Shown here: positions 35,539 through 45,945 of the stretch, in pieces
Layout of the letters: each line of letters opens with the position of its first letter
Position numbering within the stretch: position 1 is the first letter of the stretch
Assembly (NCBI GenBank): GCA_963573385.1
Contig: CAUYLG010050914.1
Span: forward strand, 1 to 64,000
Origin: Cacajao melanocephalus
Taxonomy: Eukaryota; Chordata; Mammalia; Primates; Pitheciidae
Direction of reading: 5' to 3'
DNA: 64,000 nucleotides
The notes under the pieces: model-generated
The model's database searches: none
What the model was told of the DNA's origin: nothing
Seen by the model: the letters and a program-made list of their open reading frames with translations, nothing else
Program-made: the position numbers and the translations under genes

Positions 35539-35790
35539 GCTATGTGGTTACTGAGGATAGCCCTAGATTAAAAGTCAGAATCTTAGATTTCACTTCTGGA
35601 TTTGTTATAAACCTGGATCCACAAGGCTATTAGAACTACCTGCAGGCTTTTTGGACAAATCATCTTCTGTATCTGTGCCTTTATCTGTAAAACGATGGTG
35701 TTGAATCATTTCTGGCTTCTCTAGGATTACATGAAGTTTTCCCGGTCTCATGGAAAAGGATAAATTGTGAAATGTTTTTGCTTCATGCCT

Positions 35791-36137
35791 TTCCATCAAT
35801 GGTAGTCAGTATCTACTATTTAACCCTTTAATCCAGCAGAGAATTAGAATATAAAATGAAGAAGAGGATTATGTCAATAATAGAATCTTATGTAACAATC
35901 TACCCCCCAAAACATGGCTTAAATGGAAACAACTGCTTATTATTTCTGTGGACTGGCTGGCCATTTTCCATCAATGGTAGTCAGTATCTACTATTTAACC
36001 CTTTAATCCAGCAGAGAATTAGAATATAAAACGAAGAGGAGGATTATGTCAATAATAGAATCTTATATAACAATCCACCCCCCAAAACATGGTTTAAATG
36101 GAAACAACTGCTTATTATTTCTGTGGACTGGCTGGCC
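35791..36137 (+). repeat. 175-bp tandem duplication (two copies)
   Basis: Unit 1 (35791-35965) and unit 2 (35966-36137) both start TTCCATCAATGGTAGTCAG and both contain AATAATAGAATCTTAT, AACAATC(T/C)ACCCCCC and GGACTGGCTGGCC. I count 5 differences in about 172 bases, all transitions, so about 97% identity. The second half of the unit (AACAATCTACCCCCCAAAACATGGCTTAAATGG) looks like the edge of an older interspersed repeat that continues to the right. Confidence 0.95.
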
Positions 36138-36735
36138 GATCTGCTTATTCTTTCTCTTGGCTCTGTGGATTGGTTGGCTCATCTGCTGACCTTGCCTGGA
36201 CTCAAGGGGCTGCATTCAACCTCCAAGAACCTTACTGTGGCAGTGAGGTATTTCTTCATCAAGTGCGTTGGTGTGGTCTTTGGCTAGGGCTTCTCCTTTC
36301 TCCTCCAGATCCTCTGTCTACCTTGTCTGTCCGTCACAATAGCTTGCACTTCCTTACATGAGGACTCAGGGTTCTAAGAGACTGAAATAGAAGCTGCGTA
36401 ACTTTTTAAGTCCTGGGCCTAGCTGTTCCAGAATGTCACTTTCACCGCGTTTCCTCCCCATGACCCCTAAAGTGTCCCCCAATCATAGTAATGGAGTTGA
36501 TGTTCTCAACGTTGTGTTCTGCCTCAACTCCAGAGGTTGTCGAGGCCCTTCGCATGTTGCTGTTCCCATGGGTCTACTGCTGATTAAGAGACCTGAAAAT
36601 GTAAAAGACAAGTTACCTGCCACCACACCCCCAATATACAATGTACCCAAGATGATGGAGACGGAAGAAAGGGTCTTCACAATAGACAGACATTCCCAGA
36701 CAAGGAGGGGGACTAGGAGACAAACACTGGCCCAC
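36138..36735. other. Unassigned sequence, probable old interspersed repeat
   Basis: The first 200 bases continue the pattern 'accccaaaac...ggcttaaa...caac...ttattatttctgtgg', a widespread mammalian repeat I cannot name. The remainder is unrecognised. Confidence 0.35.
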
Positions 36736-36750
36736 AGAAATGCTGAAATT

Positions 36751-37086
<336 letters not shown>

Positions 37087-37385
37087 CTAGCCAAGCACGT
37101 TTTACCAACCCCCCAACTCCAGAGGCATGGGTTTTCCTTGATTAGAGTCTAATTGTGCTCCCTTGGAGTGATTTCTATATCCATTGATCTTAGCTCCTGT
37201 TTTTAATCTTCCACATTTGTGTCTCTGTCCTTTGAACTCTTGACTCTAGGCTCGAGACGTCTTTCCTTTTCTATAAGAGGTGTCTGTATTTTTAGCTGAG
37301 ATTTTTCTATCTGCTTCCTGCCTCTGTTAAGTTGGGATAAGGGTAGAGGACTCTTTTCATTCTAATCGGTCACCATCCCCACATG
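37087..37385. other. Unassigned non-coding sequence
   Basis: Nothing recognised. Confidence 0.4.
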
Positions 37386-37592
37386 GACGTAGAGTGTGGA
37401 ATGATAGACATTGGATACTTGCAAGGGTGGAGATGGATGGAAGGAGTTGAGGGATGGGAAATTATTTAATAGATACAGTGTACATTATTTGGGTGACAGT
37501 CACACTAAAAACCCAGACTTCACCACTGGGCAATATATGCATGTAACAAAACTGCATTTGTACCCCTTAAATTTATACAAATAAAAAATAAG
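37386..37592 (+). mobile_element. L1 3'-end fragment (L1P type)
   Basis: GTGGAATGATAGACATTGG, GGGAAATTATTTAATAGATACAGTGTACATTATTTGGGTG, CACCACTGGGCAATATATGCATGTAAC and GTACCCCTTAAATTTATACAAATAAAAAATAA match the L1P 3'UTR and poly(A) signal. Only the last 200 bases were inserted. Confidence 0.9.
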
Positions 37593-37599
37593 GAAGTCT

Positions 37600-37862
37600 G
37601 GCTACTATTCTAGAGAAATAACGTGGAGAGGCCCTGCCTGGCAGCCGTGTCAGCCACCATGCACGAGCGTTGGTTGAGCCCTGGTTGAACTTTCCCATGA
37701 CAGCAGCTAGGTGAATAACTCCAACCAACTACACAGGGAGGAGAATGCCCAGCTGAGAGCCCAGCCAGTCTATGGAATCATAAGAAAGAGCAAATTCTTG
37801 TTGCTTTAACCCATTAGGTTTTGGAGTGGTTTGTTCTGCAGCAATAGACAACCAATATAAGG
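37600..37862 (+). mobile_element. Probable MaLR/MLT1-type LTR (3' part)
   Basis: Ends GGAATCATAAGAAAGAGCAAATTCTTGTTGCTTTAACCCATTAGG then TTTGGAGTGGTTTGTTCTGCAGCAATAGACAACCAATA, the usual MLT1-like LTR terminus. The 5' part is poorly preserved. Confidence 0.6.
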
Positions 37863-38329
37863 ACAGTGGCCTTGTTTTCTGCTCCTCAGATGCTCAGTCC
37901 CTTGAGTGCTTGTGAAGGCAGCAGTTGTGTTTTTGCAATGCTCAAGTTACCTGGAAGCCCGGAAGTTATCTTCCTGAACCTTTGGAGTAGAGCCCAGCAG
38001 GTGTTAAATGGCCCTCCCTGGAGTCCTCTGTTGCCTTCCTGCCCTGCAGCCTGTTCCCCATGGACTCCAGAGTGTATAGTGAGAATAGTCACAACAGCTG
38101 GTGTGAACAGCTGCAGGACAGAAAGGCATTGGGAGGGTAATTACGTAGAAGTTGGAGGGATGCTGAGGACCAAAGCTGCACCCTGCATCCGTACGTCGTG
38201 TCGAGGAGGGACTAGATGGGCACTGGAAAGGCCTCTGCCCTCAGACAATTCTCTCCTACTCAGTGTTGCAGTGGCACGCAGGTGCTTCCCTTTCGTCAAA
38301 TGAGCCCTGTGTTTTTCGGTCTCCATGTT
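37863..38329. other. Unique non-coding sequence
   Basis: GC-moderate sequence with scattered CpG. A 145-codon plus-strand frame (37866-38303) has no splice or composition support and is not called. Confidence 0.4.
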
Positions 38330-38425
38330 CCTCTGCCCCGGAACTCCCCACCCACTTTGTCTACTAGAGGAAATCCTACTTCATTTTTAAAGACTCACTG
38401 ACACATCTTTTCTGTGATGCTTTTT
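38330..38425 (+). mobile_element. L2 LINE fragment
   Basis: GGAACTCCCCACCCACTTTG, AAATCCTACTTCATTTTTAAAGACTCACTGACACATCTTTTCTGTGATGC follows the L2 pattern 'actcctattcatccttcaagactc...tgtcacctcctctgtgaag'. Confidence 0.6.
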
Positions 38426-38539
38426 AAAACCTGCCTGAGCAGAGTCGATCGATCGTGGTTCTGCTCACACAGAGGACTCCTAAAACACAATCAGCTCTTA
38501 CCACAGTCTGACTTGTCTGCTGGGTGCTTTACTAGTTAG
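38426..38539. other. Short unassigned spacer
   Basis: Contains the small palindrome CGATCGATCG near 38447; nothing else is recognised. Confidence 0.35.
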
Positions 38540-38960
38540 GGTTATAGTGAAGTGAGTTTAACAAAGTTCTAAAACGATAGCATCTTAAACAAGGTAAAAG
38601 TCTTCCTGTATATAGGAAGTCTGGAGGTAGTGACTCTGTGGGTGGTCAGTGACCCACGGTGTCTGGGTCCGGACACTCTCTGTTCTGTGCTCTACCATGG
38701 ACAGGTCCCATTCCAAAGGTAACCTCCAGGGCTAAGGTGGCTACTAGAGGTCCAGCCTTCATGTCCACATTCCTGCTAGAAGAAGGAAGGTTTACAAAGG
38801 GCATATCCCTTTTCTGTAAACACATTCATTAAAAATTGCGGACATCCCTTCTGCTGATGCCTTTGGCCAGAGCTGCAGGTAAAGCTGGAAAATATGGCCT
38901 TTAATCTCAGCTCAAGTTGAGAGTTGTATTTCCAAGAAAGACAGAGATGATTAATATAAG
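38540..38960 (+). repeat. Old interspersed repeat, family uncertain
   Basis: GATAGCATCTTAAACAAGG, GGAAGTCTGGAGGTAGTGAC, GGTGTCTGGGTCCGGACAC, CTCCAGGGCTAAGGTGGCTACTAGAGGTCCAGCCTTCATGTCCACATTCC, then GGAAAATATGGCCTTTAATC. I know this order as a repeated mammalian sequence but cannot assign the family. Confidence 0.5.
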
Positions 38961-38999
38961 GGAGCAATTACTGGGTTTTGTCAAAGAATCGTCTTCCTC

Positions 39000-39115
39000 A
39001 TTAAAATGACCTTCTTGAGGCCAGAAAACACACCTCCTTCATCCATGTGTTCCCCAGATGACCAGCCCCATGCCTGACTCATGGCCGGCATTCACTGAAC
39101 AATGACCTAACAAAT
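39000..39115 (+). mobile_element. L2/MIR 3'-end fragment
   Basis: TTCTTGAGGCCAGAAAACACACC ... GTTCCCCAGATGACCAGCCCCATGCCTGACTCATGGCCGGCATTCACTGAACAATG resembles the L2 tail ('cccagtgcctggcacatag...tcaataaatg'). Confidence 0.5.
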
Positions 39116-39435
39116 CTGCTGCTGATGTGAGATCAGTTCCTCTGGGAGAGGAAACACAATTCATTATTAGAAACTCAGTAGGAATTTGGCTCTAGGCTCC
39201 TCATTCTGCCTTCCTACTTCTCTAAAATGTCTCTCTGACTTTTCCATGCCTATTCGCTCCCTTGCTCCTGGATTCCCAGGTCCTCATGCCATGATTATCA
39301 AACCATCTCAAATTCTCCACGGTGTTACTCAGAAGCTGGAGCCAGAAAGAGCTATAGGCTAGGAGGTGCTGTGTTGCTCTAATCGATTGAGGAGATGATG
39401 GGGGTGAGGTGTGTATTTAAACTGGAGATCAGAGA
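39116..39435. other. Unique non-coding sequence
   Basis: No feature recognised. Confidence 0.4.
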
Positions 39436-39439
39436 ACTG

Positions 39440-39545
39440 GGTTGTAGTTTCAGTTAAGCCACTAGGTAAAACAGTGACTCTGGTAAACCATGTTGGTTAT
39501 CTTCACCTTGATTTCTTCATCTGTAAAATAATAGAGATATACATG
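39440..39545 (+). mobile_element. MIR SINE
   Basis: TTTCAGTTAAGCCACTAGGTAAAACAG ... CACCTTGATTTCTTCATCTGTAAAATAATAG follows the MIR core. Confidence 0.6.
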
Positions 39546-39603
39546 ATCTCCACACTAGAGGTTTAGAACACACAAGAGGATATTATAGACCACATCTATT
39601 TTA

Positions 39604-39696
39604 AATGTATATGTATATGTGTGTGTGTGTGTATATGAAATAAAGTTACAAGATATTACTATATGTGCATTTAGAACAAGCAAGCAAGCAAGCAGC
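39604..39696 (+). repeat. TG/TA microsatellite and (CAAG)n tract
   Basis: TATATGTATATGTGTGTGTGTG at about 39607-39632 and AACAAGCAAGCAAGCAAGCAG at about 39674-39694; two short simple repeats. Confidence 0.85.
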
Positions 39697-40945
39697 AAAC
39701 ACGCAAAGGATTCCTTGCATACTTCTCTGCAACTGGTTTTCCAAACAGGTATTACTGGGTTGGAAGGGGTAGGAAGAATCTTGATCTCTGCCTTCTTCTC
39801 CCCTCTGTTTTCTTTCCTGGGCAGCCTGAACCTAGAAGCCCTTCTCAGCCCTGAGGCATTACTCCCAGTCATTTTCACTGATGGGCCGGGACTGGCAGGG
39901 TGATGGAGGTTGCTGTTGTTGCCTGGGCTGAGATGAAGAAATGTTTTTCCAGCTGGCTCTGGAAGCCTCCATGCCATTGATTTTCTTGAAGGTCAGAAGC
40001 TTGACAGATGTGAACCAAAGGAAGCCTGCAGGGCCCTGGGGATAGACTGCCCCAGTTATCCACCCTTTGAATGTTCTTAGGCACTGCTTGGCCTTTGAAG
40101 TATTTACTGTATCATAAAAGTTTGGAGAATGGAAGAGGAAAATAAATGGACCAGTGAGGTTTCAGGAGAGTGTCTGAAGACCATGCAGGCAGACGGGATG
40201 GGCTGGCTCTCCATAACCCCTTTGCTCTTCACTCCCACTTCCTGGGGGAGGTGGCAGTGTGGGAGAGTTAAGGATTTCTTCTAGAGAAACAGGGAGTGTC
40301 CAGCATGGTCCTATGAGCGCCACTCCAGGCTCTCCAGCAGGCATGGCAATGGGAGCCCTCACCCAGCCTTGACTCTGCCACTGGGAGATAGAGGTAGGTA
40401 AGCTCACCTCCCTCCACCCGTGATCCTGAGCAGTATGTTCCTAGAGAAGGAAGAGGGAGGGAAGAGAAAACAAGGATCAGGGGGTAAGATGAAGGTAGGG
40501 GTGAAGTTATCACACCTCCCTGGAGGCTAAGTGCAGACGTCACTAAGAGGGTCTCAGCCACCAAAGCAAAGAAGAGAACACAGCAAATGATTACTTACAG
40601 TGTCCACATGAGGAATCAAAAGCCTCCTCCCATCCTGTTTGCTGAAGCGAGCAGTGTTTTCTGCTATGAAATGGGTTCTTCTAAAGGGATAACTGTGACA
40701 TGCTTAGATTCATTACTCTTATGCATTGGACAGGCGAGACCTCCTGGTTTGTTCCTCTAAGGGCACGATGCGCACATACAATTCCAATAAAAAATAATGG
40801 AGAGAGAAAAGTGAGACAGTTTTAACCTGGAACAATGATAGACCCTTTTGCTGGGGTATTTACCCCTTCTTGGTCCTAGAAAGTCCACACTGGGTCCTTA
40901 AAGCTGAGCAGAAGCAAGAAATATTTCTGATCTAATAGGTAAGAC
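39697..40945. other. Unique non-coding sequence (1.25 kb)
   Basis: Repeat-poor. Open frames on both strands overlap each other and have no splice support. No CpG island. Confidence 0.4.
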
Positions 40946-40947
40946 TG

Positions 40948-41115
40948 TGAGGCTGGGCTCAGTGGCTCATGCCTGTAATCCCAGCTTTTACCAAGTCAGA
41001 GGTGGAATGATAGCTTGAGCCCAGAGTTTGAGACATGCCTGGGCAATATAGCAAGACCCTGTTCTCCACAAAAAAGGGGGAAAAAAAGACAAAAAATTAA
41101 AATAAAAAGTGAAAC
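40948..41115 (+). mobile_element. Alu left-arm monomer (FLAM/AluJ-like)
   Basis: GGCTGGGCTCAGTGGCTCATGCCTGTAATCCCAGC then GAGACATGCCTGGGCAATATAGCAAGACCCTG and an A-rich tail directly after the left arm. No right arm follows, so this is a free left monomer or an Alu truncated after the central A region. Confidence 0.85.
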
Positions 41116-42960
41116 AAAAATGAGAGATTTGGTTCTCTTGGGAGCTGGCAAGAGAGAAAACATAGGACTCCAAAGATTTCCATCTCTGTGTTGCCTACAT
41201 GTTGGGCTAGGTAGGGAGGAGGATGCTGTGTGAGCTGTAGCCCTTTGTCCCCTCCCTGACCCCTCCATTTGTTCCACCTGTGGCTGCCTCCTCAGGGTCC
41301 TGATCAGGATGAGAACTGGGCAAAAGGCCTTGGGTAGAGGCTGGCTCATCCCTGGGGCAGGAGAACTCTGGGCTGCAATGAAGCTCAAAGCCTGGTCCCA
41401 CTGAGAGATGCAGAATTGAAGCTGGAACATGCTGCCAGAGCAGATGTGGGCTCTGGAACGTCCTTGAAATGTGAAATTGTGAGTATAAAGGGAGCTCAGG
41501 GACCAGCAGGCTCCATCGAGAGGAGTTAATTACGAGGCTAGTTCCACTAGATGAAACAGAGAGACCACGCTGCATAAACTGCTCCAGCTCCGCCACTTAA
41601 TAGCCCTGCCCACTCCCTGGCCCCCGCCCTGCTCAGTTCTGGGTTGGCAGGGGTGGGCTGCAGGGGCAGGGGAGAGGGGAGGTCAGAGCCAGGGTTCTTG
41701 AGAAGAAATATCCATTAGATGGCCCCTTGAAGGTCAGGCAGATGCCAAGGCAGAACTGGGAGGGCTTAAAGAATGGGATCAGGAGGATGGGTTATCTGCA
41801 CTAGAGGGGAACCAGGAGAGGAAGGGTGGCTGGAAATGGGAGGAGAAAGACAGGCAGAAAGATGAGGGGAACAGGCAGGGATGGCTATCAGAGAAGAGAA
41901 AATGGACCTGGGAAGAAGGAGGAAAACTGGTGGGGGTAAATTCTGCACAAATCTAAGTTTTTGGAGGGAACCCTAAATACGGGACTGAGAAAAATGCTGG
42001 AAAGCACTCATGTTTGGAAATATTGTTGGGCCTGCCATCTGACCTCTTACGAGAAGGTGCTGGATGGCTCAGAGGCCCGTTCAGTCCAAAAATAGTTTGG
42101 TGGCCGTGGATACCACAGCTCCAATGACAGAAGTCGGCTGGCAGGCAGGTCCCGGGCCAGGAGCTGTGGCCACTGTGTGCCTCCCCACCTCTCTCCTGCA
42201 GAGGGGCAGCATGACTTCGGAGGAGGAGCCCTGGGCAGGGAGTCAGACAGCAACATAGCAAGAGACTGGGCAAATCATGGAGCTTTTTGTGCCTCAGTTT
42301 CCCAATCAGGACTTGCTTTGTTGTCCCAGTGACTATTGCCCTGTGCCTGCCTCATGGGTGAATCCGAGACCTTGGTGCTGCCTCCCATGGGTCTGGGGAC
42401 TCCAGGTCATTCCTGTCCTCTCTGGGGTGGCCTGACCTGTGTTTGAGATTGGCTCCAGCTGGACCCTGGTGCTCCCTTAATGTGTTGGAACCTGTAAGCC
42501 AGGATATAAACCCTCTCTGGCAGGAGGGGAAGCCCTTGCCTCACACCCTGATGTTTCTGCAGTTCCTGCGCTCTCCTTGGCTGTTTTCTTGTAATGTTTG
42601 GTAAAGTTTTCTTGGATATTCCATCCACCTCAGCTGTTCTAAGAGGAGCCAAGGGAAGATTTGCATGTATGTTTGGATGAGTACTTCGAAAGTGAGTTGC
42701 AGTCCTGGGGGTGCAAGGTGTGAACAGCACACCCTGAGGGGTGAGCTGCAGGTTCTGAACGCAAGGACCTTGTAGGAAGGAGAGGATGTGGAGAAAGAAC
42801 CTAGAGCTGGTGCCAGAGCCATTTGCTCCAGGCTGCTTTACCTGCTCAGAGGCTATCCTGTGTGACACAAAATCTTGGGAAGCGCTCTTTTATCTTAATA
42901 CGGGGGTCCTTTTACAGTCTTTCAACTGGCAAAGCCATATTCTTGGAAAGACAAACGTAA
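41116..42960. other. Unique non-coding sequence, purine-rich parts
   Basis: GC-richer, repeat-poor stretch with long GGGGA/GGAGG runs around 41640-41930. CpG is scarce, so it is not a CpG island. A MIR-like remnant (CAACATAGCAAGAGACTGGGCAAATC ... TGCCTCAGTTTCCCAATCAGG) lies at about 42248-42312. Minus-strand frames of about 100-150 codons here lack coding composition. Confidence 0.4.
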
Positions 42961-42964
42961 TTTC

Positions 42965-43150
42965 CCTCGGACTTTGGAGTTAGTCCTAGGTTTGAATTTT
43001 GGCACTTCCACAGCATAGCTGTGTTCCCCTGGGAATCTCCTGGGGTCTCGGCCTCTTCTTCCTTACCTGTGAAACAGAGACCGTCATGCTCACCTCCTAG
43101 GCTGGTTGTGAGGCTCCTGGAATGAGGTACAGCTGCTGAAGCAGGGAGCA
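42965..43150 (+). mobile_element. MIR SINE
   Basis: GGACTTTGGAGTTAGTCCTAGGTTTGAATTTTGGCACTTCC, GCCTCTTCTTCCTTACCTGTGAAACAG and TCACCTCCTAGGCTGGTTGTGAGGCTCCTGGAATGAG follow nearly the whole MIR. Confidence 0.8.
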
Positions 43151-43653
43151 TGAGGATGTGCTCCCTAATATCTTATGTACCCTTTTCCCAAGTCCAGAGA
43201 AAAGCTCTCTAGATAAAGTATGCCATCCTTCCCTAGGACCCCCTGAAGAATTCATTTATTTCTTTACTTCATTTATTCTGAAAATGTGTGTTTCCTTCCC
43301 AGTGATAGAATCTGCACTAATGACTGTGACATTCCAGGCCTGGGGGCTCTCTGTGACGCCTGCAGCCAGTTAAGGCCAGTGGGAACAGACTGAGTATTCA
43401 CACCCACTTTTAGGAAATGACTGAGTGCCTGTGTGTCCAAGACAGCCTACTGCCAAGGCAGAACCCTGACTCTTTAAATTCTTTGACTTCCTGTCCACAA
43501 ATGAAAGGGCTCTAGAAAGAGGCCAGAAAATGATGCTGGAAAAGAGGAAGCATATTCAGTTCCAGACCTTGTTGGTGGTCAGTTTTCCCTTTTCTTCTGG
43601 GACATGTGATTGTAGTACCTCTGACTATTCAACCCAATGGATGTTGGTGTTTA
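43151..43653. other. Unique non-coding sequence
   Basis: No feature recognised. Confidence 0.4.
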
Positions 43654-43658
43654 TCATT

Positions 43659-43997
43659 TGATATGGTTTGGTTGTTTCCCCACCCATATCTCATCTTGAA
43701 TTGTAGCTCCCATAATTCCCACAGATTGTGGGAGGCACCCAGTGAGAGGTAATTGAATCATGGGGGCAGTTTCCCTATGCTGCTCTCATGGTAGTGAATG
43801 AGTCTCACGAGATCTGATGGTTTTATAAAGGGAGACCCCTTTCACTTGGCTCTCACTCTCTGTCTTGCCTGCCGCCATGATTGTGAGGCCTCCCCAGCTA
43901 TGTGGAACTGTGAGTCCATTAAACCTCTTTTTCTTCATAAATTACCCAGTAATTTATAAAGTATATTTTTATCAGCAGCATGATACGAACTAACACA
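43659..43997 (+). mobile_element. THE1 solo LTR with target-site duplication
   Basis: TGATATGGTTTGGTTGTTTCCCC, TCATCTTGAATTGTAGCTCCC, CATGATTGTGAGGCCTCCCC, GTCCATTAAACCTCTTTTTC and TATTTTTATCAGCAGCATGA match THE1 closely. TCATT at 43654-43658 and 43998-44002 is the 5-base target duplication. THE1 dates to the primate lineage. No internal region. Confidence 0.95.
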
Positions 43998-44115
43998 TCA
44001 TTCATTCCATTCATTCATTCATTCAATCACTCTGGAGTGTATCTTTATTAGCAGTGTGAAAATGAACTAACACATCATTCATTCCATTAATTCATTAATT
44101 CATTCAATCACTCTC
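43962..44115 (+). repeat. ~78-bp tandem duplication across the THE1 3' edge, with (ATTC)n
   Basis: The LTR end plus flank (TATTTTTATCAGCAGCATGATACGAACTAACACATCATTCATTCC ... TTCAATCACTCTGG) is followed by a second version (TATCTTTATTAGCAGTGTGAAAATGAACTAACACATCATTCATTCC ... TTCAATCACTCTCT). The second copy keeps GTGAAAATGAAC, closer to the THE1 consensus, so the duplication occurred after LTR insertion and the first copy changed afterwards. Confidence 0.9.
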
Positions 44116-44660
44116 TATTCAGAGGTGACTATGGCTCCGGCTCTTAAGGCCCTCAATCTAGTATGCGGAAGGGGAATAGACAAGTGCTTCAGAACTTGTT
44201 GAGCTGTGTAATAATGTGATGGAGGCATGTGCCAGCCAGGGTTTTTGAAACACAGAGAAGGATGCCCAGACAAATGACCTGTGACCTGGATCTTTAAGGA
44301 CAAGCAGGAATTTTCCAATGTAGTAAGAATTGCAGTGGGATGTGGAGGGTGTTCCTAAAATAGAGATAATCTTATGCAAAAGCTTGGAGGCATGAAGGCA
44401 TGCGAAATTGCAGCGTGTTCAAAGGATTGGAAGTAGTTCATACTGGCTGGAGGGCAGGGGCAGAGAAGGAGTGTGTGCATGTGGGGTGTGTGTTTGGGTG
44501 GGGGCAGGTGGGAACTGGGGTGGCAGTTGGGAGCAGAATGCCCATGAGCCTGGAATTTGAGGGTAGAGAGGTAGAATTCAGATGACCCCAGGGGAGTTTA
44601 ACTTCATTCTGCAGGAAATTAGAGCTTCGGAGGAATTTGAGCAGGGAAGTAATGAGGCTA
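44116..44660 (-). mobile_element. L2-like LINE relic
   Basis: CAATCTAGTATGCGGAAGGGGAATAGACAAG, GTGTAATAATGTGATGGAGGC, AGCTTGGAGGCATGAAGGCATGC, GAAGTAGTTCATACTGGCTGGAGG and GGAATTTGAGCAGGGAAGTAATGAGG fit the reverse-strand L2-type layout. The tract of GTGTGTGCATGTGGGGTGTGTG near 44470 is low complexity. Confidence 0.6.
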
Positions 44661-45005
44661 CATTTCTTTATTGATTATTTTTTTTGGTCCAGAAATATAG
44701 GTATTCAAAGAGCCATAATAGGAATGTTCCTTGCTTTTGTGGAGTTTGAGGTGTGATTGAGATAGCATGCACACTCCATGCCCTTCTCCCTCCCCTCTCT
44801 GTGTCTGTTTACGCCTTTGCAATATGAATATACAGCTAGGGTTTCTCCAGACCTTTAACCCTGGTCCATGCGCTGAGGCCATGATGCCTGTTGGATGTGC
44901 CCTGTGCCTCTCCAGGGCTTTGGACCCGCTGCATCCTCATCACTGGTTGGAGACTGGCAATGGGTGGCCATGCCTCTCCCTAAACAGTAGCCAAGGGGAC
45001 CCCCA
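44661..45005. other. Unassigned sequence
   Basis: Nothing recognised; no gene is supported. Confidence 0.4.
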
Positions 45006-45006
45006 A

Positions 45007-45300
45007 TTTTTTTGGTAGATAGGGGTTCTCAATCTGTTGCTCAGGCTGGAGTGCAGTGCTGCAATCACAGTTCACTGCAGCCTCAAACTCCTAGGCTCAA
45101 CAATTCTCCTGCCTTAGCCTCCTGAGTAGTTGGGACTACTGGCATGTGCTACCACGCTTAGTTAATTAAATTTTTTTTTTTTTTTGGAGATGAGGTCTCA
45201 TTATGTTGCCCAGGCTGGTCTTGAACTCCTGGCCTAAAGGGGTCCTCTTACCTCAATGTCCCAAAGTGCTGGATTGCAGGCATGAGCCTCTGTGTTGACC
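45007..45300 (-). mobile_element. Alu SINE (AluJ-like)
   Basis: Reverse-oriented, diverged dimeric Alu with a long internal T-run (about 45172-45185). It lies about 100 bases downstream of the candidate polyadenylation site on the minus strand. Confidence 0.95.
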
Positions 45301-45415
45301 ACCCCTGACCCTTGAGTATTGGCACCTGCTGGGCCCACCTGTGGTCACTTAACCAGAAATGATGATTGCCTAAATGATCTCCAGCCAGGTGTGCAGGGCC
45401 ATCTAGAGGGTCCCA

Positions 45416-45421
45416 TTTATT
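45416..45421 (-). terminator. Candidate polyadenylation signal AATAAA
   Basis: AATAAA on the minus strand, 90 bases after the TGA of candidate exon B and 329 bases after the TAG of candidate exon A. Moderately G/T-rich sequence follows (CTGGCTGG, TTTCTGGTTAAGTG). It would end a minus-strand transcript. Confidence 0.45.
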
Positions 45422-45510
45422 CTCCAATGTCTCTGCTGTGTCTCAGAATCAATCTAGGACTCCTGTCTCTTCCGGGAGCTGTCTCGAGCCTGACAGACTT
45501 CCTACTCAAA

Positions 45511-45576
45511 TCATCCCTTCTTCTCCAGCACATAATTAGTGACAATCGACTCGGTGAACTTCAGCAGTCCATTAAG
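45511..45576 (-). CDS. Candidate short terminal coding exon B, unknown protein
   Basis: A strong acceptor-like tract, TTTTCGCTCGCTTAACTTTTCCCACAAG, precedes an open frame of 21 codons ending in TGA. The frame starts LNGLLKF and ends ESIVTNYVLEKKG. Composition looks protein-like, with few rare residues and a charged end. Exon A just upstream could join to it in the same phase (after ...FDIQ) if the GC dinucleotide at 45755-45754 served as a rare GC donor; the intron would be 179 bases. Without that splice this stretch is 3'UTR. I do not recognise the protein. Confidence 0.3.
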   Translation of the reverse strand, partial: LNGLLKFTESIVTNYVLEKKG

Positions 45577-45749
45577 CTTGTGGGAAAAGTTAAGCGAGCG
45601 AAAACAAAGGCAAAAGAATTGTCACAAACCATTAGGTAAAGAAGAACCAAAAAGGTGAAGGAGTTTAGAGGTAGGGAAGAGTGTTGGTTGGCTGAGGGGA
45701 CCAGCCAATTCCTTTAAAACATGCAGGCAAATGTCCCCCAAAAGTCCTC

Positions 45750-45945
45750 CTATGCCTGTATATCAAAGTGCAACACTTGGATTTCTTCCAGGGAGTTGTA
45801 GTGCACCGGGTCTGTTCGGTCCTCCTCTTCATTTTCAAACCAGCTGTTGGAGGCCAGAGCCTGTCTGGAGGTCCGGAAGTTGCTCTCCACCTTGTGGAAA
45901 TGACTCTGAGCCTCCAGCAGCTTCTTCTTCCAATGGTTTCTTCTT
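45750..45945 (-). CDS. Candidate terminal coding exon A, unknown protein
   Basis: Best coding candidate of the window. On the minus strand an acceptor TTTATTCTCTAAACCCAG (AG at 45947-45946) is preceded by TGCTAAC (45995-45989), an ideal branch-point-like word about 45 bases upstream. One phase base is followed by an open frame: RRNHWKKKLLEAQSHFHKVE, then RTSRQALASNSWFENEEED, PVHYNSLEEIQVL and HFDIQA, ending in TAG at 45752-45750. The frame is rich in Glu, Lys and Gln, with heptad-like spacing (possible coiled coil) and an acidic patch EEEDRTD, and GC-ending codons are common. There is no ATG start, so it needs upstream exons at higher coordinates, which I could not find. It could also be a decayed retrocopy or a chance frame. 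No family recognised. Confidence 0.35.

Noticed and set aside
37866..38303. 145-codon plus-strand frame
   Set aside because: No upstream promoter or splice evidence, no recognised motif, and shorter minus-strand frames cover the same bases.
41590..41940. CpG island or promoter
   Set aside because: G-rich and purine-rich but nearly lacking CpG.
42407..42868. 153-codon minus-strand frame
   Set aside because: No splice sites, no recognised domain, overlapping alternative frames of similar length, unremarkable composition.
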